64,000 bases of DNA, taken from assembly GCA_022575985.1 (NCBI GenBank), contig JAKSXM010000123.1:62001-126000 (forward strand). Direction: 5' to 3'. Every line of letters begins with the position of its first letter. Within the stretch, counting starts at the first letter, position 1. Positions 46,858-60,321 of this stretch are shown here, piece by piece. The notes below the pieces were generated by a model. That model saw nothing but the letters and a program-made list of their open reading frames with translations. It was not told the DNA's origin and searched no databases. The stretch comes from Anagrus nilaparvatae. Lineage: Eukaryota; Arthropoda; Insecta; Hymenoptera; Mymaridae. A program made the translations under genes and the position numbers.

Positions 46858-49800
46858 TCAACTAATAACACATGAAGGCAAAGTTCCTTTACTAGATTTA
46901 GTAGCCAAAGAAGTTTGAGAATTCCTATTGGAATGTGATGGTGGCCATGTACTTGTTGTATCCAAAAATTCTTCATCGTTGTCAGAGTCGGTACCACGTG
47001 ATAATCTATTTTCTTTCATATAGAGATCCATTAAGCCATTGTGAGCCATAACCATTTGACCATTGCTGGTCATATAAGGAACATTTTTTAGATTCCTTAA
47101 CTGGCTTTGACGTTGAACGTATAAGTGACATAATTCCTCTAAAGGATCTTTATTTTCAAGATTTTTATCATCGCTATTTCTAAGATATTCATTACCATAA
47201 ATAAATCCTATTGGTTTTTTATCCTCTTGTTTGCAGATATATTGATCTTTGAAACCTACTGAACGTAAATTAGAATTTGGCTGTGGAAATGCATTATTTA
47301 CAGAACATTGAGGATCACCACTTCTATAATCAAAATTTTTAGTACTCCTTCCTGGGTATGAATATCTGTCTTGTAACCAATTTAAAGTTTTCAAATTTCC
47401 ATCAATTTGATCTACTTCTTTAGGTTTTCTAAAAATAACTTCGTTTTTGTTATCAGTTCTTAAAGTTTGGGTATTTCCTAGATTAAAAAAATCTTAATTC
47501 AATAATCCATTAAAATTTAAAATTAACGATTTTTCTAAATGATCGAAATTTACCTATTCCTGAACGTTGATTTAAATTTTTAAGTGGTTCTTGATTTGGT
47601 GGAATAGCTGAATTTCGCCATCTAGCACTATTCATTACAAGTTGAGCCAATTGTTGTACACTTCGTCGAGGTTCATCTGGATTTTCATAAACATGACTAG
47701 GCTTAGGTGGTGGTACTTTAGCTGGTGTTGAAGAATCACAAGGTTTATCAATTTTATCTTGAATATTTAAGTGTCTCAAATGATTATAAGTTTCACCTTG
47801 ACCAGCAAGTAAGTCATCATTATCATTTTTAAAAGTATTAAAATTTTTTAATTTATATCGATCATTAAAAATATTTTTACTTCGATTTTCAGATAAAAAT
47901 TTTAATCTTGCATTTTCATCAGCTTCTGTAAATTGACATTCTGCTTCTAAGAATGCAGATGTCAGTACCATAGCAGCTGTTGGCTCTTTTTTTGTAAATA
48001 AACGTTTTCGAGCTGTTAAATCTTGTCCAAGCTTTGATTTAATACGAGCATTTTCAACTACTTCTTGAATTTGTTTTTCTGCATTTATGAGATTGGTGGT
48101 TTCATCTTTTAACATTTTAAAATCCATCATGAATTCAGCATCTTTAGCAATACGCCTTTCTGCAGAAGATTGTGTCCTAACATCATTATTTTGTATTGGT
48201 CTAAACCCAAGTTGTTGCTGGGCTTTAACAAAAGGAGATGTAGAAACCGGACCAAGTTTAGACCAAATGGTTCCAACTCTTTTGGTTGGGCTTGCAGCTG
48301 GAGAAACACAACCAGGTCTAGTCATTACTGCTGAATTTTGAGTGTTTGTTTGAAAATTTGTATTAACATTTGTACAAGGAACGCGGCATGGTTTTGGTGG
48401 TATTAAATCTAATTTTGGAGGAATAGCTCCTGGTCTTGGAGGAGGTGATAAACATGTAATTGTTGGAGCTGATATTGGTTCTGAAGCTTCCGAGTTTTTT
48501 TCAGAGCTTTTGTTCATAACAGTAGCTTGAACATAATCCAGTAAATGATCTAAACGGTTTTCTAAACGGCTTTGCCGATCTCTATCTAAATCAAGAACTC
48601 TTGAAACCATATCATTTTGGGCTGCTAGAATCTAATGAAAAAAATTATTTTAAATATTATTATTAAATTAAATTTATATTGTTATTATTAGCTTTACCTT
48701 TTCTACAACTTCACTTTGAGAATTAATGGCATTAAACATGAGTTGTTCTAATTTTTGAGCCTTTTTTTTCCTAACTGGGACATGAGGGATTTCGTCTGTA
48801 TTGACAGCAAAATCTTTTAATTTTGTTGGTTCATTATCAGGTGATGGAGAATCATGTAAAAATTCAATAGATATAGTATCATCATTAAAAGTTGCATTAT
48901 TTGTTACAGTTGTTGTATCTGCATTGGGATTAGAATTAGTTTGCCTAAAAGTTTCATTAAGTCCTTGATCTCCTTTCGTTTGAAAAAATGCATCATTGAG
49001 ATTGGTTGGAATGTCTGGTGAAATACTTGGAGAAAACATCCCCATTTGATTAACATTTCCATTAAAATTTTGTTGCCTGATATCCTGGAATTGAGCGTAA
49101 TTTTGGGCTAAATTTTGCCTGAAATTATTTTTTAATGGTTCCTGTGGCATTGCCTTATTATTTACAGCTGAACTTTGTTGCAATTTATTTTGTGCTCTTA
49201 AAATATTTTCAGTTATAATATTTGGAGCAAGACCAATTTGTCCTTGAATATTAGATAATATTTGGTCATTTAAGAGAGCTTGATTAATATTTTGATAATT
49301 TGAATTAAAATTTTGATTAGTATTTAATCTATTACGATTTAATAATTGATTTTGAAGTAAATTTTGTTGTAATAATGCTTGATTTTGTTGCATATTTTCT
49401 TGTATTATTTGATTTTGAACATTTTGTACTGCATTTTGAAATGGAATCTCATTATAAAAATTTGTTGGATTATGCCTGAAATTATCTTTGCTTGGTATTT
49501 CTTCACCAATATTTAAATTTTGTTGTAAAACTTTTTTGTTTAAATGTCCAACATTTTGAGCTGTTGTATTTGTTGCTGCATCTCTTACAGGTGAAAAAAC
49601 TCTATAAGGTTGTGCTAATACTGTTTCATGAGATTCTGGTGATTCTGGACAACTGTCTTCTTCTTCTAAAAATAAATTTTTCAATATTAAATAAGAATGT
49701 GCAAAATATAATTTTTTTATTAAAAATATAATTTACGTAATGCATTCCACATTGGAGAGAGAGCATCAGTTCGATGTATAGACTCCACAGGTTTTTGATT

Positions 49801-50278
49801 CTTATAACGTACCTGAAAGTTCTTATTGGTTTTAGTATCTTTAGCAGGATACTTAACATAATCTGTAACAACAAACACGTATTAAAAAAAAAAAACAATT
49901 TGTTAGCTTAATAGTAAGTATGAAAAATGTGCACTAACCAACAGTATCAATACCCTGATGATTTTGATTAATCAATTTTTTTATTTTAATAACTTTTTCA
50001 ATAGAATCAAAATGTTGTTCAAGACTATCGTAAGTACCTTCTCTTTTTTTTTCTTGATAACATACTAAAAGCTGTTTCATTCTTGATCGACATTGCTTAC
50101 CTGTTACATTATAACCTTTTTTATTCATATATTTAGCAACACTTTCCCAAATTAAATGAGGTTTTACTGAATATTCTAGTTGTTTTTGTACTTGCTTATC
50201 TGTCCAAATGGATACCAAAAGTTTTGTACTTTCTGGAGTCCATTTATATTTTAATAAAGTATCTGAATTCTCACTCAT
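46858..50278 (-). CDS. Myb/SANT-like DNA-binding protein with Gln/Asn-rich region
   Basis: Five exons on the minus strand: 50278-49939, 49862-49737, 49665-48698, 48631-47554 and 47477-46858. All borders are GT/AG and the phases agree, giving about 1043 residues. Residues about 8-100 form a Myb/SANT-like (MADF-related) trihelix: KYKWTPESTKLLVSIWTDKQ, then VTGKQCRSRMKQLL. This fold usually binds DNA. A linker and an acidic EEEDSCPESPES segment follow, then a long Gln/Asn-rich low-complexity tract (roughly residues 200-370), a coiled-coil-like stretch (DRDRQSRLENRLDHLLDYVQ), a Pro-rich segment, a charged helical region and a Ser-rich tail. A transcription or chromatin role is inferred from the first domain only; no orthologue is assigned. 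It faces membrin head to head across 1.35 kb. Confidence 0.88.
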
Positions 50279-51633
50279 TTTTTCTATTTTCTTATTTATT
50301 CTAAAAACTTTGGTTATATAATAAATAAATTGTGCAAATTCATACTTTCATAAATAATTATATGTCTTTAGCTTACCGGTAAATTAATAACAAATAATTT
50401 GTTTACTATTACTAGACATTTAATCCCCACTATTTTGCAAAAATTCACTTTGGTGTACCTCTTTAAATTGACGGTTTGAAATTTTTTATTAATGTGAAGC
50501 GTGTTCCCTTATTGGGGGAGTTTATCGTAGGAGAAAGATAATATTTCTTATTCTTTTCTTCGTGTCTTTCTTGTATTATCTTTTCTTTATTCTTCCTTTT
50601 CATAACGGTCGTAGGATGCTGTAAATGGGGAGGCTGTCTTTTATATACGACGTATATTATTTAAAACCGCATGAACGTGCAACAAGTTGTTGCGATACTG
50701 TGTGTATCATGTGTGTATACGTAAATCCAATACATATAAGTAGCTCCGAAATATATAGCTGTTTCTATTATGCGAAATATCTCAAACCTGATACTTTTAT
50801 TGTTTTCTTTTCCAAAACTTGACCCTTCAGGCTGCAAACTTATAATAAAATAAATAATATATTCTACATTTAGTACCTGCACAAATGCCTACCTATATGG
50901 GTGATCTTTACCTTGAATTCTTATTTTTTTGTAAGCTTATAAGAAAATTTATTTTTAAAAAACCTGAGTTTGTTTTTATTTTGTTTTTTAAAAAATATAA
51001 TAATTAAAATTTTAAAAATTATAATTTACGTATAATTAATTGTAGTTATATTATTTATCTGGTTTCATAAATTATTTTAATCAATTTTAAAAATTAATTT
51101 TAACAAAAATATATTCTAATATTTTTTAGGATAATAAATAATTTCAAAATATTTTCAAATTAGAATTTCATTATTTTATTTAAAAATTTTATTGCGAAAT
51201 TTATATTTGCATTATTCCGCTAGAGGCGCTAGTCAATAATTCTAAATATGGTAATAAATACCATGCCCAATGCTACCATGCAATGTTTTGATTTGTATAT
51301 TTTTATTATTGGAAAATGGATTGGTTACTCATAAAGTTGCAATAAATTAATTGCTAAATAATTACTGGAAAAAATATTTAATTAATTGCTTTTATTAATA
51401 TAGTTTGTACACCATGTCAGTAATACTTAGTGTTAAAAATTAAGAATTTTTTGAAATGCAAACAAAATTTCGGAGCAGACGCTAAAGCTCCATATGTTGT
51501 GATCATAAACATTAAACAATCGGTTTTTTATTAAAAGTACACGTCAGCTTTGACATCTGTTAATAATGGTTACATTAAAATAATGATTAAAACATATATT
51601 TTTTAAATTTAATTAAGTTAAAAAAAATTAAAA
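50279..51633. promoter_or_regulatory. Divergent intergenic region between the Myb/SANT gene and membrin
   Basis: The two genes start on opposite strands at 50278 and 51634, so both promoters lie here. No clear TATA box or CpG feature is seen. The overlapping open frames near 50625-50880 show no coding character. Confidence 0.5.
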
Positions 51634-52272
51634 ATGGAAGCTTTATACCATCAAACAAATAAATTAGTGCAAGAAACTCAGCATTTATTTAGTCAACTAG
51701 AAAGAAAACAAAGTAACCTTAGTCCAGAAGAAATAGAATATGAAATAGAATTAAAAATAAATAATATTAACAGTAATTGTGAAAGATTAGATATATTGTG
51801 TACAAAAGGACCAATGTCTCAAAGGCAAAATGCAAAAATGAGAGTCGATCAACTAAAATATGACAGTAGACACTTAACAGCAGCATTAAATTCTTGGAGA
51901 AATATGGTAATACGCAAAAAACGAGAAGAAGATGAAAGAGAAGCATTATTATCTCGTAGATTCACAACAAATGATCATGTTGATATTTTTATTGATCCTG
52001 GTATTCAATTTAATAGCAGTGTAAATAATGCAGTGCATGGTGTCGATGAATTAATACAACATGGTTCAGGCATTTTAGAAAATTTAAGATCACAAAGGTT
52101 TACTTTAAAAGGGGCACATAAACGTTTAACAGACATTGGTAACACTTTAGGCTTATCTGGTACAACTATGAGGCTGATTAGCGAACGAGGGAGGCAAGAT
52201 AAATTTATATTAATAGCAGGAATGGTTATAACGTTAATAATTATGGCAATTATTATTATTTATCTTTTATAA
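51634..52272 (+). CDS. Membrin: Membrin / Golgi SNAP receptor complex member 2 (Qb-SNARE)
   Basis: Intronless frame of 212 residues, the same length as the family. It starts MEALYHQTNKLVQETQHLFS, has an N-terminal helical regulatory region, then a SNARE helix (roughly residues 120-185, including HKRLTDIGNTLGLSGTTMRL). It ends in a tail anchor, FILIAGMVITLIIMAIIII. Membrin acts in ER-Golgi and intra-Golgi vesicle fusion, pairing with syntaxin-5, Bet1 and Sec22-type partners (family knowledge). Anchor and start agree with a complete protein. AATAAA at 52389 lies about 120 bp past the stop. The lack of introns could mean ancient retroposition or simple intron loss, and nothing suggests decay. 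Confidence 0.95.
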   Translation: MEALYHQTNKLVQETQHLFSQLERKQSNLSPEEIEYEIELKINNINSNCERLDILCTKGPMSQRQNAKMRVDQLKYDSRHLTAALNSWRNMVIRKKREEDEREALLSRRFTTNDHVDIFIDPGIQFNSSVNNAVHGVDELIQHGSGILENLRSQRFTLKGAHKRLTDIGNTLGLSGTTMRLISERGRQDKFILIAGMVITLIIMAIIIIYLL

Positions 52273-53303
52273 AAACTTTATTACTTGTATATATTATATG
52301 TTTAAAATGCATGTGTAAATGATGCAATTAATTTAATACTTTATAATGTAAATTTTATAAATTAGCTATTTTTATAATTTGGATGATCAATAAATGCCAA
52401 ATAATTTTATAAGTGTTTGCCGCTGTTAATAATGAGAATATTTTTGTTTATTTTTACGGTGTAAACAAGTATTTATAGTAAATTTATCTTCAATTCGACA
52501 AAGTATATGTTATTGCTAAAGCAATTCATTTACAAAATTTATAAAATAAAAATATTTTTTACCTTGATAAAGGTTTCTTTTTTTTAAAGAATGAAAACAA
52601 GAATTTACATTAATAATTTAAATTTGTATTAAAAAAAAACATTTTATATTTATTTATTAGGAAAATTTTATAAATTTAATCATATTTTAAATGTATTTTG
52701 AATTAAATACACTTTATTTTCAATAATACATTTAGTGTAAAATAAAACACAAATAGTAAAATTTTTATAACGAAAAACAAATAAGATTTTTTTCTATTTT
52801 TATAGAAAAAAATATTTTTTGTACTAAAATAATCATATTTTGCATTAAAGATGTAAAATAATATTGTAACTATATGAGCAATGTAATTTATACACACAAG
52901 TTTTTTTTGCCACTGAGGAGGGAGCATTGAGAGCTGTGTGAGGGTCTTTACATTGAGTATTCAAGCTTGTTCCTGCAGTGGATAAAATTAAAATGTCAAA
53001 TGTATTATTAGGCACAGTAAATAAAATTTATACATAAATTATACATAATTGATTAACAATTTATTTAACTTTATAGTACATTATCATAATTTTTTTTTAC
53101 ATTTATTGAGAAACTTATTTTTATTTTTGGTGTTTTTTTAAAATTAGCAGTGTAAATTTTTACATATATATTTGATAAATATTTTTAAAGGCACTAAATT
53201 TATAAATATATTTTGTAAAATCATTATTTAAAAATAAAGCTACATTATTTTGGACTAATTAATAAAAGTAAATATGTTCTGATAATAATAAACAATAATA
53301 ATT
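52273..53303. other. Convergent 3' region
   Basis: Membrin and the minus-strand gene end towards each other here. The sequence is AT-rich and the small minus-strand frame near 52703-52927 has no coding character. AATAAA-type signals occur on both strands. Confidence 0.5.
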
Positions 53304-56041
53304 TTAAATTAAATTTTCATTATTATACTGAAATTCATAAAAAGCAGATATCCAAGTGTCATCATCTTTCAGTACTTGATTGTATATTGTAATGATTAAA
53401 CTAATAATTAAATTTTCGCTTTCATCATCTGTTATTTTTGTTTTCGGTAACATTTGTGCAAAATTTAATAAAATATTAAACCATATAAATTTAAATAAAT
53501 TTACAAAAATATCTTCTTGTAAATCATTTTTTTGAACAATTTTTTGGGATATGTTACATGTTATCACAATAAGCTTATAAAAAATTATGTCTTTTTTATC
53601 AAAATTTTTTATATCATATAAAATATCTTTTAATTTTTCTAGTAAATTTTTTGACTCAAATTTTAATGGTATCTTATGAGTTTCAAAAAATTCTTTCAAT
53701 TCATTGTTAAATACGTTTTTAATACTAGTTTCTAATACACAAGATTTATTATTTATGTTTGATTTTGTAGAATCTAAAGTCTCAGAAATAGTAAGTCTAA
53801 TTAATTCTTTTGGTAACCTCACAAATTCAATTGGATTAATTAATTCCAGATCGTAGTATTTTATATATTTTTCAAAAACATTTTTTCTTTTTTTCTGTGC
53901 ATATGATTCTAAATTAACTTTTGCAGTATTATCCGTGGTATTATCATTTTGGTTCGGCGAATTTATATGTTGGTTTAATAATTTTATCCATTCGTCTTTG
54001 TTAGCTTTTACATTATTATAGACATTTAAGGTCAATCCATATAAAACTCCAAAATATTTCTGATTAATTTGTAAACCCATTTTTAAAAAATTTGCCTTGA
54101 TCAGATACCAAATAAAGTTAGTTGCTAGTTCAAGAATTTTTTCATCAAAATTTTCATCACAAATTCCTCTTGTAATAACAATTCCACATTCCAAGAGGTA
54201 TAAGAATATATTGGAGTTTTCAGGAACATTAGTAAGCTCTGACCAAATATTTTGAAATTTTTTAATACAAACTTCATAATTAGAAATTTGAATTTGGGTC
54301 AATTTATGTATGCTATATGTTTTAAGGCTAACGATACTTTGCCTTACAAGATTTTCAGGAATAAGTACACTTGTATTGAATTTACTCGTTGTGGTACTAG
54401 TTTGGACGTTTGTTTGCAATGGTTGGATTGGTTCGTTTATTAATTTTTTGATATAATCTTTTGACATTGAAGCAAATTCAGTAGGACTAATTAATAAATC
54501 TTGATTAATTTTTAATTGACCGTCAGCAAAAGATAATTTTGTTTCAGTTGATGCAAATAGTTTACGATTTTGAACTAAAGTAGCAAAAAAATCATCTTTA
54601 TTTTCAATTTTATTTAAAGATCTAATAATTAGTTCATTCTTTTTAATTTCATCTGTCATTAATGATTCAGTATTTTTTAACAGTCTTCGAAATTCTTTTT
54701 TGTGCCGATTACTTCTTAATGAATCTTCAAATTCTTGAAGATATGTTTGTTGACCATTTCTTATAATAGATGAGGCAAATCTCACATTCCAAATGGAATT
54801 GGCTACAAAAAATATGTGAGTAGCAAGAAAAAATACATCTTTGTAGGATATCTCGTCGTTCTCTGAATAATTTTTATACAAAGAATGTATGTTAAACACA
54901 ATTCCACCTCCATTTATAATTATATTTCCAACCATTAAGCTATCATGAGCAATTTGAGCTCCAGTACTTATAGCAGCTCCTGTACGAACCGCTTTTGCAA
55001 GCGCAGCAGTGCCTCCAGCTGCTGCTAAACCTGAAACACTCCCAATAGCTCCTAACCATAAAGGAACAGCATTTAAATCTTTTAAACTTTGGTCATGTAT
55101 TTTTCGATCTACTAATTGGCTTGTTGCTCTTCCTCCAGACCATAAACTGCTAACGAAACCTACTCCAGCAGCTGAAAATAAAAAAAAATGATTTGAATAT
55201 TAAGCTGTATTATTTACCAGAACTATAGTAACTAACCGGCAACAGCTGCTCCAAGTCCTATTGGGGTAAATGCTGCACCAATTGCAACTCCTGCAGCGCC
55301 AACAGTTCCTGCTATACTAGCATAATCTAATATTTTTATAGTTTTACTTTTAGCATTTTCAAATTTTTCTACCCAGACAAGCGATTCTTTTTCAGACCAA
55401 AGTTCTTTTGGATTAGCTTGATAAATTCCATTTTTAGGTGCAACTATTGTACATTTTGGTAGTTCATTATTTTTTAAAAAAGCTTGCCAACTTTTATAAA
55501 CTCGTCCTTCTAAGTCAATATACCAATTTTCATATTTTATGTTGTCCTTTTCCTTAACATTTTTCAGTACTTTAAACACTGGTACAACATTTATAAGATT
55601 TTGTAATTCATTACAATTTTGAATGGATATCTCATCATAAATACAACAATGGATGATTGTGCAAAGTACAGAACCATTAGATAGTTGCTTTCCATGTGTT
55701 GAAATTTTTTCATAAATATTTTCTATTATTTTTTTTGCATTTTTTTGTTTGTAAATAAATAAGCCATCTGCATCTGTTACTGATTCATCATCACTTTCTG
55801 GAGGACCAGGAGATCCAAATATACCATAACCGATATAATTTTTAATATGATTATGTTCATCATTTTTGTACTCGTTCCAATCACTTATCAATTCATAAAT
55901 ATTTTGTTGGCATTTTACAGCAATCCAGTATAAGGAAGCCTGGAAAATATTTGTTTTTTATTTTTTGCATTTATTTTTTATTGTACTTTATTTTACCTTT
56001 AGCGTATCCAAATCTAAATCTGGAATTTGATCTTCATCCAT
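53304..56041 (-). CDS. DUF4781-like insect protein, function unknown
   Basis: Three exons: 56041-55997, 55939-55237 and 55171-53304, with introns of 57 and 65 bp and matching phases, giving 871 residues. The start MDEDQIPDLDLDTLK comes from a tiny first exon that would be missed by an ORF scan; it joins cleanly to ASLYWIAVKCQQNIYE. The N-terminal part holds the phrase YIGYGIFGSPGPPESDDES and a segment WYIDLEGRVYKSWQ. A central Gly/Ala-rich hydrophobic stretch (GAAGVAIGAAFTPIGLGA and LAAAGGTAALAKA) spans exons 2-3 and may insert in or associate with membranes. The C-terminal half is helical and Lys/Asn-rich, with two internal diverged repeats (DFFATLVQ/ISPTEFASMSKDYIKKLI and INPIEFVRLPKELIRLTI). 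Family placement is from memory, and moderate. Confidence 0.85.
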
Positions 56042-57518
56042 GATTTTTAATATTTTTTTATCCGAGTTAAAATTATTTGCTTATTGTACATCTAAAATTA
56101 CATCATGTTTGTTTATTTAAAAAATCTTTTGTTCAACAGTACGAGCATTGAATTAATTTTACACATCATAATAACAGTCTTACTCTAGATTTTAATAAAA
56201 AATCTCAATTTTCACAGAATTATTACACATAACTGATATACATAATAAGTTTTTTATCAAACGTTTTACAGATATACACTATGCATTATTATGACGTAAA
56301 CTAAACATAAAAAAATTGAGTAAAAAATTAACTTTGATTGCAACAGAAACAGAAATAAAGAACAACAACTCGTTGAGAATAACGCATAGTTCTTATTCTT
56401 TGTTTTTCATAAAACTGCATAAATTGTTCGATCTTTCAAGTTTATGTTTTAAAATTAAATATTAAATAAAATAAATAAATATAAAAACATTGAATGTCGC
56501 GTAAATAAAAATATAATTTTTCATGGCAACACTATATATCACTAGTATATCACCTCCCACACTACTGCAACACTACTGTTAGGCCTAACTGTATCTACAT
56601 CGTGATTCAGAATAGACAGCAATTTTTAGTCAATTGCAATGGGCATGCCCGTGTATATTCAGAGATAAAAAAATTTTTTACAAGTTTTAATCACTATGTA
56701 TATTGCGCAAGCTTAAGCAATCCCAGTATTTTAAAAAACGCGCGTAGATTCAAAACGCGATCAGCTACTACTAAAAAGTATAGGTATCTATTATAATGTT
56801 TAGACAAGCTTTTATGAATTCGTAATGAGTAAATAATTTATACAAAAATGGAATTGAATGTTTGGTTTTCAAAGTTTTGAATTATATTTTTATAAGAAAA
56901 TAAAATTTTTTTTTGTAAAAAAAATATTTTTGCAAAATAATAAGCTTATTTACAGAAATCAATTAGCTAACTGACGTCTTATATAAGCTGATGAGACTTT
57001 GCTATCCTATGTATTATGAGAAAAATATTACATGCATATACAAATGCGTTAGATTTTACCTTAGGCGCGTAACCTTAGACCAGTAAAGATCAATATATAA
57101 ATTTAGAAATCAAAAGAAATCAAATTTAGTAGCCCCTGAAAGACCTTTAACTGTTTAGCAGTTACACAAATAAGGTAGCACTGATAAAGGTTTTTTTAAT
57201 TCAGCCTCACTGTAAATAATTTGAGTCTAAATTTATACTATCAAATAGTAACTAAAGTTTAAATTTGTCTAAAAATCATTTGTATACAGAATTTTTTGAT
57301 AAATATTTAGGAAACAGGATGGTTTAGAGATAAATAAGAAAAAATAATTTTTATATTTTTAATTGATTTTCTTTTTTTATGTATAAAATATTATAATATA
57401 AAAGGTTAATATAAGAAAGACAAAATAAACCAAATTACAAATACTATACTTATTTATCATTAGTTAATTAATTAATTAAACGTTTAAATTGATTTACACA
57501 TTTTTATTTTTTTTTACT
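56042..57518. other. Intergenic sequence
   Basis: Promoter side of the DUF4781-like gene. It is AT-rich with no recognised exon. The small frame at 56602-56796 lacks support. Confidence 0.45.
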
Positions 57519-57820
57519 ACACTGAAAAAAAATTCCGGCTATGGCAGCCGCAATTTTTTTTTTTTTTTTTTAATGATCTCAAATGGCTTGAAGTTTAAAG
57601 AAAATTAAAAAAAATTGAGATTCACGTATTTAAAATGCGAAAACCGCGGGGTGGGACTTAAAAAAAATTTTTAGACCAAAAAAAATAATTTTTTTTTAAC
57701 TTTTCTACAAGTTTTCTGTCATTTAAATGAGAAAAAAAATTCCAGCTGCCACAACTGGAATTCCCGTTGCTGCAACCATAAACCTGGTATTGCTAACAGA
57801 CACCTTTATTCAGTGTAAAA
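57519..57820. repeat. Possible MITE with ACACTGAA / TTCAGTGT ends
   Basis: TACACTGAAAAAAAATTCC at the left and TTTATTCAGTGTA at the right are short inverted termini, with TA at both borders. Internal AAATTCC(G/A)GCT(A/G) words repeat. The termini match only over about 8-10 bp, so the call is tentative. It resembles the CACTGAA element at 9729. Confidence 0.4.
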
Positions 57821-59434
57821 ACAATTTGAATAAAGGTATTCATGTAGTTTAAGAAAATAATCTCCTAACATGAGTGAAAAAGTTTTAGCCTGATTATTTA
57901 CATCTTTATAAAACAAGATTAAGTTACTGCGTTTGAAATTTCAAGCAAAACGCAAAATTTTAAAGTTTTGCTCTAATTTAAGCCAACTAATTTGAAGTCG
58001 ATTAATACAACTTTAGTTAACTATTTTTAAACTATTTTTTTTGGGCGTTTGATACCTATTTACAACAAATATACGAAAAACTTTAAAAATTTTAATTTTA
58101 CTTGAAAATTTAAACTCAGCAAATTATTTGCAAAAAAATTTAAAACTAGCTGCCTCCGGCTCGCTTCGCTCACCCCGGCAGCCGCCAAGGGACTTCGCCC
58201 CCTGGACCTCTGAAGCAAAATTATTTCTAATGTATTTAATTAATTAGTTTAGCGAAGCGAAAATAATACTGATATTGGTTTATCGAGTTTTGATTATAAA
58301 GTTTTTTTTCAATTGATGTTTAAAAATAAAACAAATTTGTAAAATTTAATTTTAGAAAATTTCACTTTATTTATTAATCCTGATTTGCATTTATTTTTTG
58401 AGAGTAAAAAAAAAGAGATCAATGTCGAGTATGGGTTTTCGTCTTGTTTCATGGCAGAAATGTCAGAATCTGTTATTGAATTGTACTAAAAAAATATTAC
58501 AAGTTTTGTAGTGTCGGGTTAAATTTTACAAAAATGCCTGTTTATTTGAAAATTTAAAAAATTTTAAAATAAATTCTCTGTTTTGGTTTTTTAAAGAAAA
58601 TTATAATTACGATTCGAAATTTATTTCTCTAACTGATAAAAATTAAATATTTGTAGAGTCTGGAAGTTTGTAATAATCATAACTCGGTTAAGTGGTTAGA
58701 TTCGTTGGATAAAAAAAATAAAATTCCAAAATGTTCTATAGGGTATAATTTTCCGGAAAATTTTAATATCTTTAAATAAATGTTTCCAAATTTAAAATTA
58801 ATAAAACTCGGAGTCTGAATAAAGTCTGAAAAAATACAAAATCATTTGACCAATTATTCTGAAAAAAATGAAAAATCATGCATGGTTAAGAGTAAATTGT
58901 ATTATCCAATTATCGATATCTGGGATTGTTATATGTATTTAAAAAATTTTTTTACGTAATTTTATTTTATAAATATTTGTATAATTTTAAGTCTATTGTT
59001 ATTGTTAATTTTATTTCAAAAAATGTATAAAAAATATATGTTTACACAAAATACTAATAAAAAAAAAATTATTTACTCAAAAATAAATGAGCTGTATTCA
59101 TTTTCCTTTTCCGCCACCACCCTGCAAAAGTATGTCGAGAGTTTGCTTTACTGATAAACTATGTAAATATAACATCAATAAATACGTGATTTAATGTTAT
59201 TGTTAAGCAGTTTGATAACATCTTTTCTATATAATTCTTTTATCACATTTTTTCTTGACCGCAATATCAGTAATTTTTATTTGAATTTTATTACGTTTTA
59301 CCCTTCTTTTTCACGCATTTTTCTAATATTTTTTTTATCTAACTGTATAAAATCCGATGCTCTGCAATTTGTTCATTAGTCTTAAAAGAAATTTCATTAA
59401 TTCAATTTTACTTAAACTATAATAATTCACAATA
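57821..59434. other. Intergenic sequence with a GC-rich island
   Basis: About 58149-58215 is a sudden GC-rich island (CTCCGGCTCGCTTCGCTCAC and following) that looks like part of a dispersed repeat. A CAGCGCGCAGGGGGCTTGCC island of similar style occurs in the direct repeats near 62495 and 63755. The rest is AT-rich. Confidence 0.45.
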
Positions 59435-60321
59435 ATGAATATTCTCAACGATTATAATATCCTGGAGCAGCAGCAGCTAACGGGGTATCCCGGTGTCGTA
59501 GAATATGACGACACAGAAGAAAAAGAAATTATAGTATGCAATTAAATTATTATATATTTTTTTTTAAATTAAACATTTTTTTTTTTTAATTTAAGAATAT
59601 GCCGATCATCATCTGCATAAATTCGTATTCACGTTGTCGCAGAACAAAGAAAATAACAAACCAAAGATTTTGAACAATGTCTCGTGCGATTTATCGTACA
59701 AAATAATTAATCAAAGTTTAACTGAATTTATTAAATCTCCAAAAACACAACAACAACAAAACGACTTTGAGTTAGAGGAACAATTTGAAATAATGCAATC
59801 ACTTTGATGATTTTATAAAAAATTTATCATTGTATAATTCTTCAGAAGTGAATCAGAATTGTCATCAACAATAACATTACAAACAATTAACGAAGACAAT
59901 AAGCAAATTTTGCCAGATAACAAAAACAATACTCCAATTATTCTCAAACATCCAAAATCAAAGGGTAAAAATGTGAAATTTATAGACAAGTCTGTCAAGA
60001 AGGAAATGTATCAAAAAATGGATTCATCTTCAAGTAGCAGTAAAATAATAACAACGAAGATTCAGAAGATTCATCATCATCAAGTAGCAGCAGCAGCAGT
60101 GACTGCGAAACTGAGGGCTCGGATCAAGAAGAAGAAAAAGAGGATGGTGACTTGGAAAATGTAAAACAGAAATTAGACCTGTTCAAAGATAAAAATTATA
60201 TCGATCATTATAGTCAAAGTACCGACGAAGATGAGGAAAACGACTCTACAAAAATAACAACAACAACACAAACTAACCAAGAACCAACGAAAATACAAAC
60301 ACTTACTTTTCGAATTGATTA
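59435..60321 (+). pseudogene. Frameshifted acidic Ser/Glu-rich coding tract
   Basis: The plus strand reads as protein in changing frames. MNILNDYNILEQQQ opens at 59435. Another frame (about 59598-59806) gives YADHHLHKFVFTLS and later SPKTQQQQNDFELEEQF. A frame at 59850-60030 gives TITLQTINEDNKQILPDN. The next gives a poly-Ser, Asp/Glu-rich segment ending KIQTLTFRID. At least two single-base shifts interrupt an otherwise continuous coding-like stretch of about 240 codons. Either introns were missed or this is a broken gene. Function is unknown; the acidic, Ser-rich make-up gives no family. Confidence 0.5.

Noticed and set aside
48087..48341. Frames overlapping the Myb/SANT gene
   Set aside because: Shadows of exon 4 in other frames.
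46858..50278. TALPID3-like identity for the coiled-coil part
   Set aside because: Considered only because of general length and coiled-coil character; no specific motif could be matched.
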